Shown here piece after piece: positions 1-9,127 of a stretch of DNA of 64,000 nucleotides (the first letter of the stretch is position 1; each line of letters opens with the position of its first letter). The translations under genes were made by a program, and so were the position numbers. Source of the stretch: Luteibacter aegosomaticola. Its GTDB lineage: Bacteria > Pseudomonadota > Gammaproteobacteria > Xanthomonadales > Rhodanobacteraceae. Location: the NCBI RefSeq assembly GCF_023078475.1, contig NZ_CP095741.1:2542001-2606000 (forward strand), written 5' to 3'. The notes below the pieces were generated by a model that did no database searches, was not told the DNA's origin, and saw only the letters and a program-made list of their open reading frames with translations.

Positions 1-360
1 GCAGTTCAGGGCGCAACCCACCTGCGAGGACACGCAGAGCGTGCCGCGGGTGGGTTCCGGGATATACACGGTTTCGATGGCATTACCGCCATCCATGCCG
101 AGCAGCCACTTATGGGTACCGTCGATCGCACCCTTTTCGAATACGGTCGACGGCGGCCCGATATAGCACGTGGCATTGAGCTTTTCGCGAAGCGCCTTGC
201 CGACATCGGTCATCGCCTCGAAGTTATTTTCGAGGCGGTGGTAGATCCACTTCATGACCTGGTCCGCGCGATACGGCTTCTCACCAATGCTGGCGAAGAA
301 ATCGCGCAGGCCCTGGCGGTCGAAGTCGAGCAGGTTGACCTTGTCAGCAGGCGTATTCAC
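1..360 (-). CDS. rlmN: 23S rRNA / tRNA adenine-C2 methyltransferase RlmN (N-terminal 120 residues; cut by window edge)
   Basis: Radical-SAM methyltransferase that methylates C2 of A2503 in 23S rRNA and A37 in some tRNAs. The visible part carries the family N-terminal domain ([14 protein letters not shown], then [14 protein letters not shown]) and reaches the segment [14 protein letters not shown]. The first two cysteines of the CxxxCxxC iron-sulfur motif are the last thing seen before the edge. The start is taken as a GTG, read on the minus strand from position 360, eight bases after the ndk stop codon. An in-frame upstream ATG is not available in the short gap. The ndk-rlmN order is common in Xanthomonadales, and the spacing implies co-transcription. 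Family assignment is sure; the exact start is less so. Confidence 0.93.
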   Translation of the reverse strand, partial: MNTPADKVNLLDFDRQGLRDFFASIGEKPYRADQVMKWIYHRLENNFEAMTDVGKALREKLNATCYIGPPSTVFEKGAIDGTHKWLLGMDGGNAIETVYIPEPTRGTLCVSSQVGCALNC

Positions 361-368
361 GGCAGTTC

Positions 369-794
369 TCAGTGCGAAACGACGTCCGCGTCGTTGAAGA
401 AGTACTTAATCTCGTTGGCGGCGTTCTCGAGCGAATCCGAGCCGTGCACGGCATTGGCGTCGATCGAGTCGGCGAAGTCGGCGCGGATGGTGCCGGCAGC
501 CGCTTCCTTCGGGTTGGTGGCGCCCATGAGGTCACGGTTCTTGAGGACCGCGCCTTCGCCTTCCAGCGCCTGGATCATCACCGGGCCGGAGATCATGAAC
601 TCGACCAGGGCGCCGAAGAACGGACGCTCCTTATGGACAGCGTAGAAGCCTTCGGCCTCTTCGCGGGTCAGCTGCTTCATCTTGGCGGCGACGATCTTGA
701 GGCCAGCCTTTTCAAAACGGGCCAGGATTTCACCGATGACGTTCTTCTTGACGGCGTCGGGCTTGATGATCGAAAGGGTGCGCTCCAGCGCCAT
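369..794 (-). CDS. ndk: Nucleoside diphosphate kinase
   Basis: Cytoplasmic enzyme that moves the gamma phosphate from ATP to other NDPs through a phosphohistidine. The 141-residue product matches the family length and opens [15 protein letters not shown]. The catalytic histidine lies in NAVHGSDS near residue 117. The start at 794 is supported by a GGAG about six bases upstream; a longer reading from 827 would add 11 residues without family similarity. It is the first gene of the ndk-rlmN pair, transcribed toward the left edge. Confidence 0.97.
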   Translation of the reverse strand: MALERTLSIIKPDAVKKNVIGEILARFEKAGLKIVAAKMKQLTREEAEGFYAVHKERPFFGALVEFMISGPVMIQALEGEGAVLKNRDLMGATNPKEAAAGTIRADFADSIDANAVHGSDSLENAANEIKYFFNDADVVSH

Positions 795-966
795 ACGAAT
801 ACTCCGGGAAAGGTAGGGAAGAAACAAAGCATGCCAGACCCCCCCGAGGGCGCCTGGTGAAAGTTTGGGGCTAAAGCCGTCAGGAATGACTGACTTAGCT
901 CACGAATTCTTGACGGATTCTAGCTCATTCGAAAGTCAATTGCAGGGTTGTGCAGCGCACATTGAC

Positions 967-979
967 CACCAAATTGGTG
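967..979. promoter_or_regulatory. Inverted repeat CACCAA-A-TTGGTG upstream of the TetR gene
   Basis: A perfect 6-bp inverted repeat with a one-base centre, in the 242-bp region between the divergent ndk and TetR genes and 12 bp to the left of the PsrA-type palindrome. A TTGACG hexamer at 910-915 could be part of a promoter. Function is not known; a second regulator site is possible. Confidence 0.4.
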
Positions 980-990
980 CAGGCGTATTC

Positions 991-1006
991 TCAAACGATC
1001 GTTTGA
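991..1006. promoter_or_regulatory. PsrA-type operator, perfect 16-bp palindrome
   Basis: TCAAACGATCGTTTGA is a perfect palindrome 30 bp before the TetR start codon. It contains CAAAC-N4-GTTTG, the published recognition pattern of the Pseudomonas PsrA repressor. Its place next to a PsrA-like gene and a beta-oxidation operon suggests autoregulation with fatty acyl ligands as inducers. The palindrome is seen; the binding protein is inferred. Confidence 0.75.
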
Positions 1007-1036
1007 TTCAAACTGACCCAGCCGGAGCGGCCTGCC

Positions 1037-1702
1037 ATGACCCCTGCCCCCTACGCCTCACGCGAGCGCAGTACGAAGGAACGGATCCTGGGCGCCGCCG
1101 AGGCCCTCTTCGCCACCCACGGTTTCGCCGGTGCCTCGCTCCGCCAGGTCACCGCCGCCGCGCGGGTGAACCTGGCCGCCGTGAACTACCACTTCGGCTC
1201 CAAGGACAAGCTGATCGAAGAGGTGTTCCGGCGCCGCCTGGATGAGCTGAACACCCGCCGCCTGGCCGCCCTGCACCGCCTCGCCGGCAAGGACGAGACC
1301 TCCCTTGAGGATGTCCTCGACGCCTACATCCGCCCGGCACTGGACCTGTCCCGCACCGATGGCGGTGGCGCCGCCTTCGTCCGCGTCCTGGCCCGCGCCT
1401 ACGCCGAACACAATGAAACCCTGCGCCGGTTCCTGTCCGAGAACTACGGCCACATCCTGCGCCAGTTCGCCAGCGAGTTCGCCCGCCTGCTCCCCGGCCT
1501 GGCCAAGGAAGACATCTACTGGCGCCTGGACATCGTCACCGGCGCCCTGACTTACGCGATGGCCGACTTCGGCATCATCCAGCGCAAGAGCGACGTCGCC
1601 GAGCGCGACCATCGCGAAACCGCCGCCGAACACCTCATCCGCTTCGCCGCGGCCGGCATGCGCAACCCATCCGTTTCGAACGCCCCGGCCAGCCCCCGCT
1701 GA
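1037..1702 (+). CDS. psrA: TetR-family transcriptional regulator, PsrA-like, of fatty-acid degradation
   Basis: 221 residues with an N-terminal TetR helix-turn-helix (about residues 12-58: TKERILGAAEALFATHGF...ASLRQVTAAARVNLAAVNYHFGSK) and a helical C-terminal ligand domain. It sits 32 bp in front of a beta-oxidation operon on the same strand, behind a palindrome that fits the PsrA consensus. In Pseudomonas, PsrA represses fadBA and responds to long-chain fatty acids; the same role is inferred here. Being a general TetR protein is certain. Orthology to PsrA rests on context and operator rather than on a sequence search. Confidence 0.8.
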   Translation: MTPAPYASRERSTKERILGAAEALFATHGFAGASLRQVTAAARVNLAAVNYHFGSKDKLIEEVFRRRLDELNTRRLAALHRLAGKDETSLEDVLDAYIRPALDLSRTDGGGAAFVRVLARAYAEHNETLRRFLSENYGHILRQFASEFARLLPGLAKEDIYWRLDIVTGALTYAMADFGIIQRKSDVAERDHRETAAEHLIRFAAAGMRNPSVSNAPASPR

Positions 1703-1734
1703 CCGTGACGACCTTTTGCACCCTGGAGATCACC

Positions 1735-4104
1735 ATGACCGCAACACCGCTACGCATTCGCAAGGCCGCGGTACTCGGCGCCGGCGTCATGGGCGCGCAG
1801 ATTGCCGCGCACCTGACGAACGCCAACGTGGAAACCGTCCTGTTCGACCTGCCCGCCAAGGAAGGTCCGAAGAGCGGCATCGCACTCAAGGCCATCGCCA
1901 ACCTGGCCAAGCTCTCGCCGGCTCCGCTGGCCGAGAAGAGCCTGGGCGCCGCCATCATCCCCGCCAACTACGAGGATGACCTGGGCCAGCTGGCCGACGT
2001 GGACCTGGTGATCGAGGCCATCGCCGAGCGGATGGACTGGAAGCTCGACCTCTACACGAAGATCGCCCCGCACGTGTCGGCGACGGCCGTACTGGCGAGC
2101 AACACCTCGGGCCTGTCGATCAATGGCCTGGCCGAGGCACTGCCGGAACAGCTACGCCACCGCTTCACCGGCGTGCACTTCTTCAATCCGCCGCGCTACA
2201 TGCACCTCGTCGAGCTGATCCCGACGAAGCTCACCGACGCCACCGTGCTCGAAGGCCTCGAAGCCTTCCTGACCACGACGCTTGGCAAGGGCGTCGTGTA
2301 CGCGAAGGACACCCCGAACTTCATCGGCAACCGTATCGGCGTGTTCTCGATGCTGTCGACCATGTTCCACACCGAGCAGTTCGGCCTCGGCTTCGACACG
2401 GTCGATGCACTGACCGGCCCGGCGATCGGCCGTCCGAAGAGCGCCACCTTCCGCACGGCCGACGTGGTAGGCCTGGATACGCTTGCCCACGTGGTGAAGA
2501 CCATGGGCGACACCCTGCCGGATGACCCGTGGCACAAGTACTTCCAGCCGCCGGTATGGCTCAAGGGCCTGATCGACAAGGGCGCGCTGGGCCAGAAGAC
2601 CGGCGCGGGCTTCTACCGCAAGGCCGGCAAGGACATCGTGGTCCTCGACCTGCAGAAGCAGGACTACCGTCCGTCCGAAGGCAAGCCCTCCGACGAGGTC
2701 GCCGCGATCCTCGCCATCAAGGATCCGGCTGAAAAGTTCGGCAAGCTGCGTGCGTCATCGGACCCGCAGGCACAGTTCCTGTGGGCCGTGTTCCGCGATC
2801 TCTTCCATTACACCGCCTTCCACCTGGCGGATATCGCCGAGACCGCCCGCGATGTCGATTTCGCCATCCGCTGGGGTTACGGCTGGAAGCTCGGCCCGTT
2901 CGAGCTGTGGCAGGCCGCCGGCTGGCAGCAGGTCGCCGGCTGGATCGCTGAAGACATCGCCGCCGGCAAGACCATGAGCAGCGCCCCGCTGCCGGCATGG
3001 GTGACCGACGGCCGCGCCGGCGTGCACGGCAAGGCTGGCTCGTACTCGGCCAGCGCCAACGCCGACAAGCCCCGCTCCACCCACCCGGTTTACGCCCGCC
3101 AGGCCTTCCCGGATCCGATCCTGGGAGAGAAGTTCGACCAGGGCACCACGGTGTGGGAGAACGATGGCGTGCGCCTGTGGACCCAGGGCGACGGCATCGG
3201 CGTGATCTCGTTCAAGACCAAGATGAATACGGTCAACGACCACGTGCTCAATGGTATCCAGCATGCGATTGGCCTCGCGGAGCAGCAGTTCCGCGGCGTC
3301 GTGTTGTGGCAGCCGAGCGAACCGTTCTCGGCCGGCGCCGATCTCAAGGGTGCGCTCGGCCTGCTTCAGGCCGGCAAGCTGGCAGAGTTCGAGGCCATGG
3401 TCGCGAACTTCCAGGCCACCAGCATGGCGATCAAGTATTCGCTGGTCCCGGTCGTCGCTGCCGTGCGTGGCCTCGCCCTGGGCGGTGGCTGCGAATTCCA
3501 GATGCATTCGGCCCGCACCGTCGCGGCGCTGGAAAGCTACATCGGCCTCGTCGAAGCCGGCGTGGGCCTGCTCCCGGCCGGTGGCGGCCTGAAGGAACTG
3601 GCCGTGCGCGCCGCGCAGCACAACCCGGAAGATCCGTTCGAGTACCTGAAGAAGGTGTTCGAGACCGTGGCGATGGCGAAGGTTTCCACCAGCGCGCTCG
3701 AGGCCAAGACCCTCGGCCTGCTGCGCAAGGACGATATCGTCGTCTTCAACGCCTACGAACTGCTGCACGTCGCAAAGGCCCAGGCCCTGGCCATGGCTGA
3801 ATCGGGTTACCGCCCGCCGATGCCGGCACGCGCCATCCCGGCGGCGGGCGATACCAGCACGGCCACCTTCAAGGCCTCGCTGGCGAACCTCGCCGAGGGT
3901 TACTTCGCCTCGCCGCACGACATCAACATCGCCAGCCGCATCGCGGACACGCTCTCGGGCGGCCCGATCGAGCGCGGCGCGGCCGTGGATGAAGAGTGGC
4001 TGCTCGCCCTCGAGCGCAAGCACTTCGTCGAGCTGGCCCAGACCGAAAAGACCCAGGCCCGCATCGCCCACACGATGACGACGGGCAAGCCGCTGCGTAA
4101 CTGA
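1735..4104 (+). CDS. fadN: 3-hydroxyacyl-CoA dehydrogenase / enoyl-CoA hydratase, FadN-type multifunctional beta-oxidation enzyme
   Basis: Catalyses hydration of 2-enoyl-CoA and NAD-dependent oxidation of 3-hydroxyacyl-CoA. The dehydrogenase half comes first: the Rossmann motif GAGVMG is at residues 15-20, with HFFNPPRYMHLVE and the C-terminal dehydrogenase domain to about residue 430. The crotonase half follows, with SAGADLKG and RGLALGGGCEF forming the oxyanion region. This order is the reverse of E. coli FadB and, with 789 residues, matches Bacillus FadN. The ATG at 1735 has a GGAG eight bases upstream; the in-frame GTG at 1705 lacks one. A thiolase gene follows after 12 bases, giving a complete hydration-oxidation-thiolysis set. 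Confidence 0.93.
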   Translation: MTATPLRIRKAAVLGAGVMGAQIAAHLTNANVETVLFDLPAKEGPKSGIALKAIANLAKLSPAPLAEKSLGAAIIPANYEDDLGQLADVDLVIEAIAERMDWKLDLYTKIAPHVSATAVLASNTSGLSINGLAEALPEQLRHRFTGVHFFNPPRYMHLVELIPTKLTDATVLEGLEAFLTTTLGKGVVYAKDTPNFIGNRIGVFSMLSTMFHTEQFGLGFDTVDALTGPAIGRPKSATFRTADVVGLDTLAHVVKTMGDTLPDDPWHKYFQPPVWLKGLIDKGALGQKTGAGFYRKAGKDIVVLDLQKQDYRPSEGKPSDEVAAILAIKDPAEKFGKLRASSDPQAQFLWAVFRDLFHYTAFHLADIAETARDVDFAIRWGYGWKLGPFELWQAAGWQQVAGWIAEDIAAGKTMSSAPLPAWVTDGRAGVHGKAGSYSASANADKPRSTHPVYARQAFPDPILGEKFDQGTTVWENDGVRLWTQGDGIGVISFKTKMNTVNDHVLNGIQHAIGLAEQQFRGVVLWQPSEPFSAGADLKGALGLLQAGKLAEFEAMVANFQATSMAIKYSLVPVVAAVRGLALGGGCEFQMHSARTVAALESYIGLVEAGVGLLPAGGGLKELAVRAAQHNPEDPFEYLKKVFETVAMAKVSTSALEAKTLGLLRKDDIVVFNAYELLHVAKAQALAMAESGYRPPMPARAIPAAGDTSTATFKASLANLAEGYFASPHDINIASRIADTLSGGPIERGAAVDEEWLLALERKHFVELAQTEKTQARIAHTMTTGKPLRN

Positions 4105-4116
4105 GGAATGCATTCC

Positions 4117-5325
4117 ATGAGCAAGCAAGTGCAAGACGCTTACATCGTCGCCGCCACCCGCACCCCGGTAGGCAAGGCGCCGCGCGGCGTGTTCCGCAAC
4201 ACCCGTCCCGACGACCTGCTCGCCCACGTCATCCGTGGCGTGATGGAGCAGGCACCGGGTATCGACCCGGCCCTGATCGCCGACGCGATCATCGGCTGCG
4301 CCATGCCGGAAGCCGAGCAAGGCATGAACGTGGCACGCATCGGCGTGCTGCTGGCTGGCCTGCCCGAGCAGGTGCCGGGTGTCACCATCAACCGTTTCTG
4401 CTCGTCGGGCGTGCAGGCCATCGCCATGGCCGCCGACCGCATCCGCCTGGGCGAAGCCGACCTGATGCTGGCCGGTGGTACCGAATCGATGAGCATGGTG
4501 CCGATGATGGGCCATAAGGTCGCGATGAACCCGGCGATCTTCGAGAACGACGAAAACCGCGCGATCGCGTTCGGCATGGGCATCACCGCCGAGAAGGTGG
4601 CCGAGCGCTGGAAGGTCAGCCGCGAGGACCAGGACGCGTTTGCCCTCGCTTCGCACCAGAAGGCCCTGGCCGCCATCCAGAACGGCGAGTTCAAGGACGA
4701 GATCACCCCGTTCCAGCTCGATGACCGCTACCCGGATCTGAAGAACCGCACGGTGAAGGAAGACCGCCGGATCATCTCGATCGACGAAGGCCCGCGCGCC
4801 GATACGTCGCTCGAGGTGCTCGGCAAGCTGCGCCCGGTGTTCCGTAACGGCCAGTTCGGTGGCTCGGTTACCGCAGGCAACTCCTCGCAGATGTCCGACG
4901 GCGCTGGCGCCCTGCTGCTCGCTTCGGAAAAGGCGATCAAGGATTACGGCCTGACCCCGCTGGCTCGCTTCGTGGGCTTCTCGGTGGCCGGTGTCGCTCC
5001 GGACATCATGGGCATCGGCCCGAAGGAAGCGATCCCGAAGGCGCTGAAGCAGACCGGCATCACCCAGGACCAGCTGGACTGGATCGAGCTCAACGAAGCG
5101 TTCGCGGCCCAGGCCCTTGCGGTTATCCGTGACCTCGGCCTGGATCCCTCGAAGGTGAACCCGCTGGGCGGCGCCATCGCCCTCGGCCACCCGCTGGGCG
5201 CCACGGGTGCCGTCCGCGCCGCCACGCTGATCCACGGCCTCCGCCGCCGCAAGCAGAAGTACGGCATGGTCACCATGTGCATCGGCACCGGCATGGGCGC
5301 CGCAGGTATCTTCGAAGCCCTGTAA
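4117..5325 (+). CDS. fadA: Acetyl-CoA C-acyltransferase (3-ketoacyl-CoA thiolase)
   Basis: Thiolytic cleavage of 3-ketoacyl-CoA, the last step of each beta-oxidation round. 402 residues, normal for the family. Catalytic residues are visible: nucleophile Cys95 in NRFCSSGVQA, His358 in GGAIALGHPLGATGA and Cys388 in MCIGTGMGAAG. The ATG at 4117 is preferred because GAGGA lies nine bases before it; the ATG at 4108 would directly abut that sequence. Same operon as the FadN-type gene. No acyl-CoA dehydrogenase gene is in the window. Confidence 0.95.
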   Translation: MSKQVQDAYIVAATRTPVGKAPRGVFRNTRPDDLLAHVIRGVMEQAPGIDPALIADAIIGCAMPEAEQGMNVARIGVLLAGLPEQVPGVTINRFCSSGVQAIAMAADRIRLGEADLMLAGGTESMSMVPMMGHKVAMNPAIFENDENRAIAFGMGITAEKVAERWKVSREDQDAFALASHQKALAAIQNGEFKDEITPFQLDDRYPDLKNRTVKEDRRIISIDEGPRADTSLEVLGKLRPVFRNGQFGGSVTAGNSSQMSDGAGALLLASEKAIKDYGLTPLARFVGFSVAGVAPDIMGIGPKEAIPKALKQTGITQDQLDWIELNEAFAAQALAVIRDLGLDPSKVNPLGGAIALGHPLGATGAVRAATLIHGLRRRKQKYGMVTMCIGTGMGAAGIFEAL

Positions 5326-5337
5326 CACACGGCCGTG

Positions 5338-5432
5338 GTAGGAGCGCACCCTGTGCGCGACATCTTTCGCCCCGAGGCAGCAAGCCCTGTTGCTCCATCG
5401 CGAACGGCGTCGCCCACAGGGTGGGCTCCTAC
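5338..5432. repeat. REP palindrome pair, CCCACAGGGTGGG variant
   Basis: GTAGGAGCGCACCCTGTGCG at the left and its rough reverse complement CGCCCACAGGGTGGGCTCC at the right frame a 47-bp middle. Same outer ends (GTAGGAG / CTCCTAC) as the REP pairs elsewhere in the window but a different stem core. Lies between the thiolase and the next gene and may also act as the operon's 3' end structure. Confidence 0.85.
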
Positions 5433-5470
5433 GGATGCATTGCCGGCCCCGGTAGGTTTAGGCTTACCGG

Positions 5471-6397
5471 ATGCACGGCATCCACACCATCGACACCGGC
5501 TTCGGCCGCCCCTCGTTCGACGCTGCCTACCTCGTGGTGGAGCGCGGCCGCGGCGCCTTTATCGATAGCGGCACCACGCACTCGTTGCCGCGACTGCTCG
5601 ATGCCATCACGGCCGCCGACCTGCGGCCCGGCGATATCGACTGGGTGATCCTCACCCATGTGCACCTCGACCACGCCGGCGGCGCGGGCGAACTCATGAA
5701 GCACCTGCCCAACGCCATGCTTGCGGTGCACCCACGCGGTGCGCGGCACATGATCGACCCTGGCATGCTGATCGCCGGCGCCACGGGCGTGTACGGCGAA
5801 GAAGCGGTGCGGCGCGACTACGGCACCATCGCGCGGGTACCGAAAGATCGGGTCATCGAGGCCAGCGATGGATTCGTGGTGGACCTGGCAGGCCGCGCCC
5901 TGCTTTGCCTCGATACGCCAGGCCACGCGAAACACCACATCGCCATCCACGACGAGCGCGCGAATGCGTTCTTCACCGGCGATATCTTCGGCTTGTCGTA
6001 TCGCGAGTTCGATACCGCCAACGGCCCCTTCATCATCCCGACGACGTCACCGGTGCAGTTCGACCCGGATGAGGCCCACGCCTCGCTCGAACGCATGCTG
6101 CGTTACGAGCCTGAAGCGATGTACCTCACCCACTATGGGCGCGTTGAGCAGGTGAAACGCCTGGCGGCCGACCTGCACGAACAGATCGAAGCGATGGTCG
6201 CCATCGCGAAACGCCACGCAGGCGATCCGGACCGGGAAGCGCGCATCGCCGCCGACTTCACCGACCTGTACGTAGGCCGGGCAAAGAAACACGGCGTCAC
6301 GTTAACCACCGAAGAAATCACCCGCCTGCTCCGCATCGACATCAAGCTCAACGCCCAAGGCATCGCCGTCTGGCTAGACAAACCCCACCCCCCGTAG
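5471..6397 (+). CDS. Metallo-beta-lactamase-fold hydrolase
   Basis: 308 residues with the binuclear zinc motif HVHLDHAGG (HxHxDH, about residues 63-68), a later GHAKHH and a THYG segment near the C-terminus. This is the usual set for the MBL superfamily, a group that hydrolyses thioesters, lactones and many other esters. No signal peptide is seen. The substrate cannot be named. Its stop codon TAG is the TAG inside the GTAGGAG end of a REP element, so the repeat meets the coding end exactly. Closest guess is a glyoxalase II / lactonase-type enzyme. Confidence 0.85.
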   Translation: MHGIHTIDTGFGRPSFDAAYLVVERGRGAFIDSGTTHSLPRLLDAITAADLRPGDIDWVILTHVHLDHAGGAGELMKHLPNAMLAVHPRGARHMIDPGMLIAGATGVYGEEAVRRDYGTIARVPKDRVIEASDGFVVDLAGRALLCLDTPGHAKHHIAIHDERANAFFTGDIFGLSYREFDTANGPFIIPTTSPVQFDPDEAHASLERMLRYEPEAMYLTHYGRVEQVKRLAADLHEQIEAMVAIAKRHAGDPDREARIAADFTDLYVGRAKKHGVTLTTEEITRLLRIDIKLNAQGIAVWLDKPHPP

Positions 6398-6417
6398 GAG
6401 CCCACCCTGTGGGCGAC
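6394..6417. repeat. Single REP half (CCCACCCTGTGGG variant) overlapping the MBL stop codon
   Basis: GTAGGAGCCCACCCTGTGGG followed by CGAC. Only the left half of a REP pair can be seen, and no matching right half lies in the next 100 bases. Its bases 2-4 are the stop codon of the MBL-fold gene. Confidence 0.75.
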
Positions 6418-6501
6418 ATCTTTCGCAGGAAAGCAACAGGATCTAAGGCGTTGAGTCGAAAAATGTAGCGCGCAAGCACGCACCCACAAAAGCCGCGCTA
6501 C

Positions 6502-7776
6502 TCAGCCTTCCAGACGCGATTTGAACCAGTCCGCCAGCTCCAGTTTCCAATAGGTACCCTGCGCCGCCAGGTAACCAAAGGGCCGGTGCACGGGTTCAAG
6601 ACCGAAATCCGCGTAGGCAGGCACTGATTTTTCCCCCGAAGCAATCGCATCGGCCAGTGTCTCACCCGCCGCGCAGGTGGGCGCGAGGCCGTGTCCGCCG
6701 AACGCCTGGGCATACCAGAGGCCATTGCCATGCGTGCCCACCTGGGGCATCTCATGCCGGGCGTAGCTCATCAGCCCCGACCACGCGTGCTCGACCTTCA
6801 CTCCCTTCAGCGAGGGAAAGACGCGCTCCAGATCGCGCGTCAGCAGCTTCTGTACCGCGCGCGGGTGTCGATCGCGCACCGAGATCCGGCCACCCCACAG
6901 CAGGCGCGTATCCTGCAGCGGCCGGTAGTAATCGAATGCGAAACGCGTGTCGTAGATGGCGGCCTGGGTTCGCAGGCACTCGGCCAGCCGGGGACCCAGC
7001 GGCTCCGTCACCATCACGTACGTAGCTATGGGCAGCACCGCACGATCGATGGCCCGGTCGAGCCCTGCGAGATAGCCACCACAGGCCAGCACGACGTTTG
7101 GCGCTTCGATCTCGGCATCACCCACGCGCAACACCCAGCGCGGCCCGCGCCGTTCGAGCATGCGTACGCGAGAGCCTTCGTGAACGGTGACTCCAGCGGC
7201 TTCGGCGGCCACGGCGAGGCCACGGGCATAGGCCAGCGGATCGATGTGCAGCGCATTCCGCTCATACAGGCCATCGTGGTACCGGCGGCTGTGCACGAAC
7301 TCGTGCATGGCGTCGGCCGGGATCCACTGCCAGTCCGAGCCATACTGCTCCGCGAGCAAGGCCTGGCGGCTGCGCAGGATACGCGCGTCGCGAAACCAGT
7401 TGGCCCAGACGACGCCCGCATCGACCATGTCACACGCGATGTCGAGCGTGACAATCCTCTGTCGGATCAAATTAACGGCGGCGACCGTGCGCGCGTAGAG
7501 GTCGCGCGCATGGACATCACCCAGCCGGTCCAGCAGCGCACGCTCGCCGAGCGAGTACCCCGCGAAGACAAAGCCACCATTGCGCCCCGACGCACCGAAG
7601 CCAATGGTCTGCGCCTCGATCAGCACGATGTCGCGTACGCCACGCGCGGCGAGCCCCAGCGCGGTGTTCAGCCCCGCGAAACCGCCGCCGACGATGACCA
7701 CCGCCGCCTCCCGCTTGCCCTGGGGCGCGGAACGCGGCGTTGGCGCGGCTTGCCGGGCGTGATACCACGACGCCAT
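6502..7776 (-). CDS. FAD-dependent amine/D-amino-acid-type oxidoreductase (PuuB/OrdL-like)
   Basis: 424 residues. A FAD-binding Rossmann motif [21 protein letters not shown] lies near residues 26-46, followed by the DAO-family signature [18 protein letters not shown] and, near the C-terminus, [18 protein letters not shown]. This is the pattern of gamma-glutamylputrescine oxidase (PuuB) and related YcjA/OrdL oxidases, which deaminate secondary amines and give hydrogen peroxide. No other polyamine gene is beside it, so the substrate is open. It is divergent from the 3-hydroxyanthranilate dioxygenase across 107 bp. Confidence 0.85.
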   Translation of the reverse strand: MASWYHARQAAPTPRSAPQGKREAAVVIVGGGFAGLNTALGLAARGVRDIVLIEAQTIGFGASGRNGGFVFAGYSLGERALLDRLGDVHARDLYARTVAAVNLIRQRIVTLDIACDMVDAGVVWANWFRDARILRSRQALLAEQYGSDWQWIPADAMHEFVHSRRYHDGLYERNALHIDPLAYARGLAVAAEAAGVTVHEGSRVRMLERRGPRWVLRVGDAEIEAPNVVLACGGYLAGLDRAIDRAVLPIATYVMVTEPLGPRLAECLRTQAAIYDTRFAFDYYRPLQDTRLLWGGRISVRDRHPRAVQKLLTRDLERVFPSLKGVKVEHAWSGLMSYARHEMPQVGTHGNGLWYAQAFGGHGLAPTCAAGETLADAIASGEKSVPAYADFGLEPVHRPFGYLAAQGTYWKLELADWFKSRLEG

Positions 7777-7883
7777 GTAGGGGAATCCTTACGGAACGGA
7801 CCGCCGTTGTACGACACGCCGCACCCGACGGGAAGTCCCCAGGCGGGAGTATCATCCGCGGACCCATCCACGAAGCCCCGAGC

Positions 7884-8411
7884 ATGAGCCTTACGCCTCC
7901 GATCGACCTGCAACGCTGGATCGACGAACACCGCGACCTGCTCAAGCCCCCGGTGGGCAACAAGTGCATCGTCGATGGCGATTTCATCGTCATGATCGTC
8001 GGCGGACCCAATGCCCGCACCGATTACCACTACGACGAAGGCCCGGAGTTCTTCTACCAGCTCGAGGGCGAGATGGTCCTGAAGGTCCAGGACGAGGGCG
8101 TCGCGAAGGACATCCCGATCCGCGCCGGCCAGGTGTTTTACCTGCCGCCGAAGGTGCCCCACTCGCCGCAGCGCATGCCGGACTCAGTAGGCCTGGTGAT
8201 CGAGCGCCGGCGCCTCAACGGCGAGCAGGATGGCCTCCTGTGGTTCTGCGAGCGCTGTAACACGAAGCTCTACGAGCACTACTTCACACTGCAGAGTATC
8301 GAGAAGGATTTCCCGCCGGTGTTCGATACGTTTTACCGCGACGAGCAGGCTCGCACCTGCCCAAACTGCGGCACCCTGCACCCGGCCCCGGCCCGCTACA
8401 ACCAGCCGTAA
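7884..8411 (+). CDS. nbaC: 3-hydroxyanthranilate 3,4-dioxygenase
   Basis: Opens the ring of 3-hydroxyanthranilate in the kynurenine route of tryptophan breakdown / de novo NAD synthesis. 175 residues, cupin fold. Catalytic iron ligands are visible as His49 and Glu55 ([12 protein letters not shown]) and His93 (PKVPHSPQ). The bacterial-type second metal site is present at the C-terminus: FCERCN and CPNCG, a rubredoxin-like four-cysteine set. The start at 7884 begins [16 protein letters not shown], as in the family; the ribosome site is weak. Other kynurenine genes are not in the window. Confidence 0.95.
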   Translation: MSLTPPIDLQRWIDEHRDLLKPPVGNKCIVDGDFIVMIVGGPNARTDYHYDEGPEFFYQLEGEMVLKVQDEGVAKDIPIRAGQVFYLPPKVPHSPQRMPDSVGLVIERRRLNGEQDGLLWFCERCNTKLYEHYFTLQSIEKDFPPVFDTFYRDEQARTCPNCGTLHPAPARYNQP

Positions 8412-8416
8412 CGCTC

Positions 8417-8971
8417 CTACAGGTCTGCGGTTCTCGCCAGCCATTTCTGCGCCATGCGGCGGAGGGAAATGTCTGCGGCTTCGTCCTCGGCGATGGCGGC
8501 GATCTCGCGCCATGCCAGGCCCAGCGATTCCTCGTTCGCCGCGAAAACCTCGGAGCCGCGCGTCTGCACCACGTAACGCGCATCGTAATGCCAGTGTTCC
8601 GGTTCCTGTCCACGCGCGGGGATGCTGTGCCGGTCGATATCGAAGAGCTGCGGCTGCACCGCCAGATCCGTGAGACCCGTCTCCTCCTCGGCCTCACGCA
8701 GCGCCACGTTCGCAAGGTCCGCCTCGCCATCGGCGTGCCCACCCGGCTGCAACCAGCGCTGCAGCTTACGGTGGTGCATCAGCAACACGCGTTGGCCATC
8801 CGCGCTCACCAGCCACGCCGACCCTGTGAAATGCCCAGCCAGGGTCTCGCGGTGAAAGGGCATGGCCTCATCGGCGAGCCAGGCGCGGAAATGCGCCGCA
8901 TCGGCTTCATCGGGATAGCGCGCCGCGTACTCATCAAAGGCGGCGGCAAGCGGGCGGTAGGCAGGGTTCAT
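8417..8971 (-). CDS. Nudix hydrolase
   Basis: 184 residues with a full Nudix box GGHADGE...LREAEEETGL (GX5EX7REUXEEXGU) around residues 73-95, where the glutamates bind Mg2+ for cleavage of a nucleoside diphosphate linked to another group. An N-terminal helical region of about 45 residues precedes the fold. The ATG at 8971 is preferred over an upstream reading to 9058, which adds residues unlike the family. The stop codon TAG falls in a fragment reading CTGTAGGAGCG on the minus strand, an apparent REP remnant. Substrate unknown. Confidence 0.85.
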   Translation of the reverse strand: MNPAYRPLAAAFDEYAARYPDEADAAHFRAWLADEAMPFHRETLAGHFTGSAWLVSADGQRVLLMHHRKLQRWLQPGGHADGEADLANVALREAEEETGLTDLAVQPQLFDIDRHSIPARGQEPEHWHYDARYVVQTRGSEVFAANEESLGLAWREIAAIAEDEAADISLRRMAQKWLARTADL

Positions 8972-9127
8972 CAGAAAAGTCCGAGCAGATCTGTAGGCAA
9001 ATTCGCACGCCATTTTCGGACAAATCCGATACCTGCGGCTAGCGCCGCTCTCTAGCATGAAGGTGTGCGCATGGAGCGCACCGATGTCACCGCAGCCCTA
9101 CGGCTGCCCTCATGCATGGAGCCGCGC

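Noticed and set aside
2755..5349. 864-residue open frame on the minus strand opposite the beta-oxidation genes
   Set aside because: It is the antisense of two well-identified enzymes, is very rich in His, Arg, Gly and Asp as GC-rich shadows are, and has no recognisable domain.
9065..9127. Longer N-terminus for the secreted protein at 9128
   Set aside because: The extension is Arg/Thr-rich and would hide the signal peptide; the GGAG before 9128 fits better.
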